Below the pieces are notes generated by a model that did not search any database, had not been told where the DNA came from, and was given only the letters and a program-made list of their open reading frames with translations. From Nitrososphaerota archaeon (GTDB lineage: Archaea; Thermoproteota; Nitrososphaeria; Nitrososphaerales; UBA183), in assembly GCA_029785625.1 (NCBI GenBank), contig JAFLZI010000035.1:1-5534 (forward strand): DNA of 5,534 nucleotides. Direction: 5' to 3'. A program made the position numbers and the translations under genes. Each line of letters opens with the position of its first letter. Position 1 is the stretch's first letter. Positions 1 to 5,121 of this stretch are shown in pieces.

Positions 1-744
1 GTGAGGGCCATCGACTCCAGGGGCTTCCTCGCCAGCGCCGCGGTGGGGTTCGCGGTGATCTACGGCGGGGGGCTCAGGTGGTTCTTCATCGTCGCGGTCT
101 TCTTCGTCCTAGGGGTAGGCTTCACCCTCTACAAGTACGGGTACAAGAGGCGCCTGGGGGGCGCCCAGGGGAAGGGGGGAGCCCGCAACTGGCCCCACAT
201 ACTGGCCAACGGGGGGCTCGGGTCGATCCTGGCGGTCTGGAACCTCCTCCACCCTGGCCAGCCCCTGGCGGCCATGTTCCTGGGCGCCGTAGCCGCGTCG
301 GCGGCCGACACCGCGGCCACGGAGCTGGGGCTCCTCAGCCACTCCCAGCCGAGGCTGATCACCAACCCGTCGAGGACCGTGGCCCCGGGGACCTCCGGGG
401 GTGTCTCCCCCCTCGGGTTCGGAGGGGCAGCGGTGGCGTCGTTGGTCATAGGTGTCATCGCCCTGTCGCTTGGGATACTCCGCGACCCGTACCTCGTCAT
501 CCCCGCCTGCCTCGCCGGGGGCCTCTTCGGGGCCGTGGTCGACAGCCTGGTGGGAGCCGCGGTCCAGAGGAAGGGGTACTGCGTCGTCTGCCTGAAGCCC
601 ACCGAAGCCCTGAAGCACTGCGGGGAGAGGACCAGGGCCACCCGGGGCTCCCCCTACGTGGAGAACAACGTGGTGAACGTGATTTCAACCGTGGCCGGGG
701 CCGCCGCCGCCCTGGCTATCTTCCTGGCGCTCTCTTCCCTATAG
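1..744 (+). CDS. DUF92/TMEM19 family integral membrane protein (N-terminus cut by window edge)
   Basis: Multi-pass membrane protein of the DUF92 (TMEM19-like) family. Visible family blocks, numbered from the GTG at base 1, are ANGGLGS (69-75), ADTAATELG (102-110), PRLIT...VAPGTSGGVS (117-136), GAVVDSLVGAAVQ (177-189) and ENNVVNVIST (221-230). Hydrophobic segments lie at about 8-21, 27-43, 88-102, 140-160, 163-185 and 226-245. A Cys/His cluster (C194, C197, H206, C207) follows the DS.VGA.VQ block, as in many relatives, and could bind metal. The first residues resemble the region just after the first helix of full-length homologues, so the GTG at base 1 is probably internal and the gene starts outside the window. 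The family's best-studied member is plant VTE6, a phytyl-phosphate kinase; a polyprenyl-phosphate role here is inference only. It stops at TAG and its last 29 bp overlap the convergent glycyl-tRNA synthetase gene. Confidence 0.88.
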   Translation: MRAIDSRGFLASAAVGFAVIYGGGLRWFFIVAVFFVLGVGFTLYKYGYKRRLGGAQGKGGARNWPHILANGGLGSILAVWNLLHPGQPLAAMFLGAVAASAADTAATELGLLSHSQPRLITNPSRTVAPGTSGGVSPLGFGGAAVASLVIGVIALSLGILRDPYLVIPACLAGGLFGAVVDSLVGAAVQRKGYCVVCLKPTEALKHCGERTRATRGSPYVENNVVNVISTVAGAAAALAIFLALSSL

Positions 745-2194
745 GGGGGAGCCTCGTCAGCGAGGCGAGCCTTTCCTTGAGGGCGGCCACCGAGACCCTC
801 TCCTGGGCCCTGGTGTCCCTGTCCCTGAGTGTGACCGTCCCGTCCTTCAGCGAGTCGTAGTCCAGGGTGACGCAGGCGGGGACCCCGGCCTCGTCCGCCC
901 TGGCGTACCTCCTCCCTATCCCCCCCGACTCGTCGTAGAACGCCTCGAAGGACTCCCTGAGCTCCTCGAAGACCCCCCTCGCTGCTTCCTGGAGCCCGTC
1001 CTTGTTCACCAGCGGGAAGACGCAGACCTGGGTCGGGGACAGGTACGGCCGCAGCGCCATCACCCTCCTCTCCCCCTCCCCCTGCATGGACGACTCCATC
1101 ACGGCGAAGACGCTCCTGTCGATCCCAAGCGACAGCTCGAAGACGTGGGGGAGGACCTTCTCCCCTTCGTCGTCGACGGTGAAGTTGCTCCCGCTCACCC
1201 TCGCGTGCCCTCCCAGGTCGTAGTCCCCCCTGTAGTTGCATGCGACCAGCTCGACCCACCCCCAGGAGAGCTTCACCTCGAGGTCGAAGGCTGCCCTCGA
1301 GTAGAACGCCCTGTCCTCCTCGGCCAGGACCCTGAACCTGATGTCCTCCGGGCGGATCCCGGCGTCCTCGTAGAACCCTGCGATGAGGGCGAGGTAGTGC
1401 CCGGCGAGCTTGTTGGGGACCAACCCCCTCCCCTTCGCCTCGGCCACGGTCAGCTTGGCGTCGGTCCCGTCGGGGAGCCTGAACGCCAGGGCCCTCTCCA
1501 GCGCCCCGTCGAAGCGCTTGTCGTCGGCCTTGTTCGGGTTGAAGAAGACCTCCACCTCTGCCTGGTTGAGCTCCCTGAGCCTGATGAGCGCCTGCCTGGG
1601 GGCGATCTCGTTCCTGAAGCTCCGCCCCACCTGGGCGATCCCCACCGGGAGCTTGGCCCTCTGGGTCTTGAACAGCAGAGGGAAGTCCACGAATATGCTC
1701 TGGCAGGTCTCAGGCCTCAGGTACGCCTCCTCCTGGGAGGGCCCTATCCCCAGCTTGAACATCATGTTGAACCTGGTGGTCCCCGCCAGCCTGGAGCCGC
1801 ACTTCAGGCACTTCACCCCTGACCTCTCCATCAGCTGGTCGTAGTCGGCGTCGCTGAGCTTCTCAGCGACCCCCTTCCCCGTCTTCTCCTCGACCAGCTT
1901 GTCCGGCCTGAAGACCGAGCCGCACTTCGCGCACTTCACGAACGGGTCGGTGAAGCTCGACAGGTGCCCCGAGGCCTCGAAGACCGCCCTGGGGAGGATC
2001 TGCGCGCCGTCGATCTCGAGCATGCCGTCCCTCCTGACCACCACCCGCCTCCATAGCTCGACGAGCCTGTTCTTCAGCGAGACCCCCTGGGGCCCGTAGT
2101 CGAGGAACCCGGCCGGGGTGTTGGGATAGCTCTCGGCCGTCTTGAAGAAGAAGCCCCTCTGCTGGCCCAGCCTGACTATCTCGTCAAAGCTCAT
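716..2194 (-). CDS. glyS: Glycyl-tRNA synthetase (class II, single-chain type)
   Basis: Cytosolic enzyme that charges tRNA-Gly with glycine using ATP. The 492 residues cover the full fold. The N-terminal block RGFFFKTAESYPNTPAGFLDYGP (13-35) and FEASGH...SFTDP (72-84) are typical. C88/C91 and C129/C132 form two CxxC pairs that probably bind zinc. RPETCQSIF (160-168) is the active-site block, FRNEIAPR...LRELNQAEVEVF (193-217) is motif 2, and ELSLGIDR (353-360) is motif 3. The anticodon-binding domain starts near 381 (LRPYLSPTQVCVFPLV) and contains DYDSLKDGTVTLRDRDT (445-461). The start is chosen because RLGQQRGFFF follows it at the family spacing. The length is near the short Thermus-type enzymes rather than the roughly 570 residues of many archaeal ones. 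The usual TAQGIF reads TCQSIF here. It overlaps the upstream antiporter gene by 11 bp with no clear Shine-Dalgarno, which suggests coupled translation from a shared mRNA. Confidence 0.97.
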   Translation of the reverse strand: MSFDEIVRLGQQRGFFFKTAESYPNTPAGFLDYGPQGVSLKNRLVELWRRVVVRRDGMLEIDGAQILPRAVFEASGHLSSFTDPFVKCAKCGSVFRPDKLVEEKTGKGVAEKLSDADYDQLMERSGVKCLKCGSRLAGTTRFNMMFKLGIGPSQEEAYLRPETCQSIFVDFPLLFKTQRAKLPVGIAQVGRSFRNEIAPRQALIRLRELNQAEVEVFFNPNKADDKRFDGALERALAFRLPDGTDAKLTVAEAKGRGLVPNKLAGHYLALIAGFYEDAGIRPEDIRFRVLAEEDRAFYSRAAFDLEVKLSWGWVELVACNYRGDYDLGGHARVSGSNFTVDDEGEKVLPHVFELSLGIDRSVFAVMESSMQGEGERRVMALRPYLSPTQVCVFPLVNKDGLQEAARGVFEELRESFEAFYDESGGIGRRYARADEAGVPACVTLDYDSLKDGTVTLRDRDTRAQERVSVAALKERLASLTRLPPIGKRAPGR

Positions 2195-3491
2195 CGGGGT
2201 CCGGCCTTTCGCGCTTCTGTGATAAAGCCTCCGCGGACGGAGGAGCCCCCTCCGGGGCGGGGGTGGCCTTCTCGGGGGCGTCTGGCTTCAGCGTCTCCTG
2301 GTGGCCGAAGACCCTGTTGGCGTAGCGCCCCAGGAGGGGCCCCTGCAGGAGGATGCTCAGCATCACCACCCCGAAAGTGAGGGTCGCCACCGGCTGCCTT
2401 GCCGCCAGCGGGATGGCGGAGACCAGGGCTATGGCCAGGGCGCCCCTCATCCCCCCCAGCGTCGAGACGTTCATCCAGGACGAAGGGGTCTCGCGCCCTT
2501 CCGCCTTCATGATGCTCATGATCGGGTAGACCGACGTTATCCTGGCCATGACCACCACGCCGTAGGCGACCAGCAGGGCCCCCAGCCCCGTCGCCAGCAG
2601 GAAGATGTTGGTGCTGACCCCGATGAAGAAGAACGCCGCGGCGTTGGCCACGAACGCGATTATGCTCCAGAACTCCCTGGTCATCTCCCCCACCTTCTTG
2701 CTGTCTATGTTCAGGAGGACGGTGTTCCCGTAGAAGAGCCCCGTGACCGCGACCGCTATCAGCCCCGACGCGCCTATGGCCGAAGCCACGGCGAAGGACC
2801 CGTAGACCGCCACCAGGGTCAGGACCACCTGGGTGACGGCGTCGGAGACCATGGACTGCACCCAGCGCGCCCCCCAGGCTACCCCCAGCCCTACGAGGAT
2901 CCCCCCGGTGAGGATGTAGGTGAAGGTGGCTATGGCGGTGACGGGCTGTAGGGTGGCCGCCGCCGAGGAGGTCAGGACCACGGTGAAGATCGCGATCCCC
3001 GTGGGGTCGTTGAAGACCGACTCCATCTCCACGAGGGTGGCGAGCCTGGACGGCACGTTCACCCGGGCGAAGATCTCGAGGACCGTGGCCACGTCGGTGG
3101 GGGAGATGAGGGCCGCGAAGAGGAAGGACACCAGCGGGGAGAACCCGACCACCTTCCAGAGGACCACCCCCACCACCAGCGTCGAGATCAGCACCCCGAC
3201 CGTGGCCATGACGAAGGCCTGCCTGTAGACGGCGCGGAAGTCCGAGGCCTTGATGCTCATGACGCTCTCGAAGAGTATCGGGGGGAGGACCAGCCCGACG
3301 AACAGCTGCTCGTTGGCGAGGTTCGCGAAGAAACCAGTCAGCCCGGCCAGCCCCGCCACGGGTATCGCCGCCAGGGCGAGCCCCATCAGGACGAGGAGGG
3401 TGGTGTATGGGGTCCTGATCTTTCTTGCGATCAGGACCGAGACCAGGGCGATGAACAGGAACGCGGCGAGGACGAGGACGATGTAAGCCAT
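2184..3491 (-). CDS. CPA1-family (NhaP-like) Na+/H+ antiporter
   Basis: Cytoplasmic-membrane cation/proton antiporter of 435 residues, about 12-13 hydrophobic helices, used for sodium export and pH control. LPPILFES (69-76) carries a conserved Glu (E75). SPTDVATVL (130-138) is the helix-break motif. VEMESVFNDPTG (154-165) holds the ion site: E157, N161 and D162 line up with Glu154-Asn158-Asp159 of archaeal NhaP. The Asn-Asp pair, not Asp-Asp, fits electroneutral CPA1 exchange. GGMRGALAIAL (346-356) carries the conserved Arg (R349) expected to pair with that Glu. Residues from about 397 form a short hydrophilic, Pro/Glu-rich cytoplasmic tail; there is no TrkA-type regulatory domain. The ATG at 3491 fits the first helix, and a GAGGGGG stretch lies about 10 bases upstream. 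Its stop codon lies inside the glyS start region. Na+ is assumed from the family; K+/H+ exchange cannot be excluded. Confidence 0.94.
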   Translation of the reverse strand: MAYIVLVLAAFLFIALVSVLIARKIRTPYTTLLVLMGLALAAIPVAGLAGLTGFFANLANEQLFVGLVLPPILFESVMSIKASDFRAVYRQAFVMATVGVLISTLVVGVVLWKVVGFSPLVSFLFAALISPTDVATVLEIFARVNVPSRLATLVEMESVFNDPTGIAIFTVVLTSSAAATLQPVTAIATFTYILTGGILVGLGVAWGARWVQSMVSDAVTQVVLTLVAVYGSFAVASAIGASGLIAVAVTGLFYGNTVLLNIDSKKVGEMTREFWSIIAFVANAAAFFFIGVSTNIFLLATGLGALLVAYGVVVMARITSVYPIMSIMKAEGRETPSSWMNVSTLGGMRGALAIALVSAIPLAARQPVATLTFGVVMLSILLQGPLLGRYANRVFGHQETLKPDAPEKATPAPEGAPPSAEALSQKRERPDPDEL

Positions 3492-3529
3492 GGTCGCGCC
3501 CCCTCGGCTGGGGATTCGGCTTAACTGTC
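3492..3529. promoter_or_regulatory. Divergent intergenic region with candidate TATA-like TTAA core
   Basis: The gap between the antiporter ATG (on -) and the acetyltransferase TTG (on +) contains a GCTTAAC core around 3519-3525 in GC-rich surroundings. Read on the minus strand (AGTTAAGCC), it sits about 30 bases before the antiporter ATG, the spacing expected for an archaeal TATA box serving a nearly leaderless transcript. A second AT-rich patch read on minus (TGAAAAGG, about 3535-3542) is an alternative that would leave a short leader containing the GAGGGGG ribosome-binding-site candidate. On the plus strand the core is too close to the TTG at 3530 to be its TATA box. The assignment is inferred from composition and spacing only. 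Confidence 0.4.
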
Positions 3530-4219
3530 TTGCCTTTTCACCCGGACCCCGGCCGGCGCAACGCAGTTATCCTCCCCCCGCCCCAGCGCGGGGGTGCCCC
3601 GGCCCCCCTCTCTACGAAGGAGCTCTCCAAGGAGACCTGGCCCGACTTCCAGAGGCTGTTCGGCAAGCGGGGGGAGTGGGGGGTCTGCTGGTGCGCCTAC
3701 TACCAGCGGGCGAGGCCCATCCCTCCGGACGAGACCCGGGGGTGGTCTTTGGAGCGGAGGGCGAAGAGGAACAGGGAAGACAAAGTGGCCCTGGTCGAGC
3801 AGGGCCGCGCCCATGGCATACTGGTCTACGTCGGGGACGACCCCGTGGGCTGGTGCCAGTATGGCCCCAGGGAAGAGCTCCCAAGGATCGACGCCGCCCG
3901 GAACTACAAGGCCCTCGGCCTGGGAGGAGGGAGGCTCTGGCGGATCACCTGCCTGTCGGTCGACAGGGCCCACAGGGGGGAGGGGGTCGCGAGGATGGCG
4001 CTGGCCGCTGCCCTGAAGTCGATAGAGTCACAGGGCGGGGGGACGGTGGAGGCATACCCGGTCACGCACCGGGGCGCCCTGGCGGTGTGGTTCGGGACCC
4101 AGTCGATGTTCGCGAGGCACGGGTTCAAGGTGGTCGGCCCCTACGGCAGGAGCAACGTGGTGATGCGGAAGACTGTCCGGCGCCGGCCCGGGTCCAAGGT
4201 CGCCGGCGCGAAACCATGA
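3530..4219 (+). CDS. GNAT-family N-acetyltransferase with CWC motif
   Basis: Soluble acetyl-CoA-dependent acetyltransferase; the acceptor substrate is unknown. Numbered from the TTG at 3530 (229 residues), the features are: ETWPDFQRLFGKRGEWGVCWCAYYQR (35-60), the N-terminal block with CWC typical of a GNAT subgroup common in actinobacteria and archaea; GILVYVGDDPVGWCQYGPREEL (96-117), the beta hairpin and VGWC..GPR block; ITCLSVDRAHRGEGVARMAL (139-158), motif A with the HRGEGVA pyrophosphate-binding loop for acetyl-CoA; and MFARHGFKVVG (193-203), the usual C-terminal GF element. The start is uncertain. TTG at 3530 is the only ATG, GTG or TTG in this frame before the domain, and residues 1-28 are Pro-rich and look unlike the family. 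No Shine-Dalgarno precedes it. The tail after 214 is basic. It is transcribed away from the antiporter. Confidence 0.9.
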   Translation: MPFHPDPGRRNAVILPPPQRGGAPAPLSTKELSKETWPDFQRLFGKRGEWGVCWCAYYQRARPIPPDETRGWSLERRAKRNREDKVALVEQGRAHGILVYVGDDPVGWCQYGPREELPRIDAARNYKALGLGGGRLWRITCLSVDRAHRGEGVARMALAAALKSIESQGGGTVEAYPVTHRGALAVWFGTQSMFARHGFKVVGPYGRSNVVMRKTVRRRPGSKVAGAKP

Positions 4220-4245
4220 TGGAGCCGAAGGCTGCGACTCAGAGG

Positions 4246-4255
4246 CTAAATAACC
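4246..4255 (+). promoter_or_regulatory. Candidate archaeal TATA box for the 4304-4687 gene
   Basis: CTAAATAACC is the most AT-rich element in the 84-base gap between the acetyltransferase stop and the next gene. Taking the usual 25-27 base offset, transcription would begin near 4275, leaving a leader of roughly 28 bases before the TTG at 4304. This would make the small gene its own transcription unit rather than a tail of the acetyltransferase. It is a composition and spacing call; no factor B element is evident by eye. Confidence 0.45.
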
Positions 4256-4303
4256 AGGGGTTGTGGACGACCCAGGACTCGCGCCCTTGGCAGCGGACAT
4301 AAC

Positions 4304-4687
4304 TTGGTTGAGATAGAATACCGCCCCTATCAGAAGATTGTGATCCACGAGATCAGGAAGTTTGAGGTCGGGGCCTTCCTCAGGACGATCGTCGAGCAGG
4401 TCGAGGCGCAGAAGCAGTCAGGCACCCCGGTCATCAACTGGGTGGACGGGATAGCGTTCTCAGTCGGCATGTTCCCCCCCACCCCGGAGACCATACAGGA
4501 GAACCTGAAGGGGACCGTCCACTTCGCCGTCGTCAATTTCGCTGAGACGAGCTTTCAGGAAGACAAGAGGGCCATCATAAACGGGAGGGAGTTCCCTGTG
4601 AAGATGAGGCACGTGACAGACAACCCTGACTTCGTGGACCTCGCGAAGTTCCTCAAGAGCTTCAAGGGCCCGACCACCGCGAGCTGA
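4304..4687 (+). CDS. Hypothetical protein, 127 residues, family not recognised
   Basis: I do not recognise this protein. It is soluble, without a membrane segment or signal peptide, and contains no cysteine, so it is not a zinc protein. Visible segments suggest an alternating alpha/beta fold: a strand-like YRPYQKIVIHEI (6-17), an amphipathic helix VGAFLRTIVEQVEAQKQ (22-38), strands VINWVDGIAFSVGM (43-56) and TVHFAVVNFAE (70-80), then INGREFPVKMRHV (91-103) and a C-terminal helix PDFVDLAKFLKSFK (108-121). TTG at 4304 is the only start before the body of the protein, because an in-frame TAA lies at 4247-4249. Codon use (AAG, GAG, AGG, C- or G-ending codons) matches its neighbours and there are no internal stops, which supports a real gene. 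It probably has its own promoter (TATA-like element at 4246-4255). It ends 44 bases from the convergent DUF35 gene. Confidence 0.72.
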   Translation: MVEIEYRPYQKIVIHEIRKFEVGAFLRTIVEQVEAQKQSGTPVINWVDGIAFSVGMFPPTPETIQENLKGTVHFAVVNFAETSFQEDKRAIINGREFPVKMRHVTDNPDFVDLAKFLKSFKGPTTAS

Positions 4688-4690
4688 CGG

Positions 4691-4715
4691 GGCCGCCCGG
4701 AGACCTCCGGCGGCC
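4691..4715. terminator. GC-rich hairpin between convergent genes
   Basis: An inverted repeat fills most of the 44-base gap between the two convergent stop codons. The left arm GGCCGCC-C-GGA pairs with the right arm TCCGGCGGCC over ten base pairs, with one bulged C (4698) and a GACC loop (4702-4705). Being symmetric it would fold in transcripts from either side. No T-tract follows on either strand, whereas archaeal termination normally depends on T-rich stretches, so it may be a processing or stability element instead of a true terminator. Confidence 0.35.
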
Positions 4716-4731
4716 GCAGCTAGGCGCCAGG

Positions 4732-5121
4732 TCAGTCGGACACGATGAACTTGTAGCCGTAGAGGATCTGCCCCGACTCCCCGTCCACCCTCGCCCGCCT
4801 CACCGTAGCCTTCACCGTCGCCCCCATCTTCACCGCCTCGGCCGGGGAGTCGACGATCTGGGTGAGCACCCTGGCCCCGTTGTCGAGCTTCACCACGGCG
4901 AGGTAGAAGGGGGCCTGGGCCTCGAACCCGGGGAGAGGCTCGTGCAGCTGGGTGTAGGTCATGATCTTCCCCGTCCTGGGCATCTCCTTGTCGGAGATCT
5001 CCTCGGACCCGCACTTCTTGCACCTGTAGACCGGGGGGAAGAACTCCGCCCCGCAGGAGCCGCACCCGCTCCCAATGAGCCGATAGTACCTGTCCCTTAT
5101 CCTCCAGTACTGTATCGCCAG
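4732..5121 (-). CDS. DUF35 zinc-ribbon/OB-fold protein, thiolase partner (CTG start)
   Basis: Small acyl-CoA-binding partner of thiolase. In the archaeal thiolase/HMG-CoA synthase complex the DUF35 subunit bridges the two enzymes and helps form a shared CoA channel. Numbered from the CTG at 5121 (129 residues): YWRIRDRYYRLIGSGCGSCG (5-24) is the characteristic N-terminal helix and first zinc knuckle; C20, C23, C34 and C37 form the rubredoxin-like zinc site, with FFPP (27-30) between the pairs; residues 48-129 (GKIMTYTQLHEP ... LYGYKFIVSD) form the OB-fold. Starting at the first ATG (residue 47) would delete the whole zinc ribbon, so the start must lie further upstream. A TAG ends that frame at 5122-5124, leaving CTG at 5119-5121 (or an ATA two codons later) as the start. 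GGAGG at 5131-5135 sits 9 bases before the CTG. Translation is probably coupled to that of the thiolase. Confidence 0.9.
   Translation of the reverse strand: MAIQYWRIRDRYYRLIGSGCGSCGAEFFPPVYRCKKCGSEEISDKEMPRTGKIMTYTQLHEPLPGFEAQAPFYLAVVKLDNGARVLTQIVDSPAEAVKMGATVKATVRRARVDGESGQILYGYKFIVSD

Noticed and set aside
1145..1822. Long open frame on + across the glycyl-tRNA synthetase gene
   Set aside because: It lies antisense to clear GlyRS motifs, and its translation is a low-complexity Pro/Gly/Arg/Leu-rich product typical of a shadow frame in GC-rich DNA.
2301..2951. Long open frame on + opposite the antiporter gene
   Set aside because: Its Gly/Arg/His/Pro-rich translation has no fold-like pattern, and the opposite strand encodes a convincing membrane protein with intact CPA1 motifs.
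3490..4302. 270-residue open frame on + starting with ATG, overlapping the acetyltransferase
   Set aside because: It is the neighbouring frame of the GNAT gene. Its translation is Gly/Arg/Pro-rich without motifs, while the GNAT frame holds CWC, VGWC and the acetyl-CoA loop.
4460..5065. Minus-strand frame running across the convergent gap into the DUF35 region
   Set aside because: It is out of phase with the DUF35 zinc ribbon and antisense to the 127-residue gene; its composition is that of a shadow frame.
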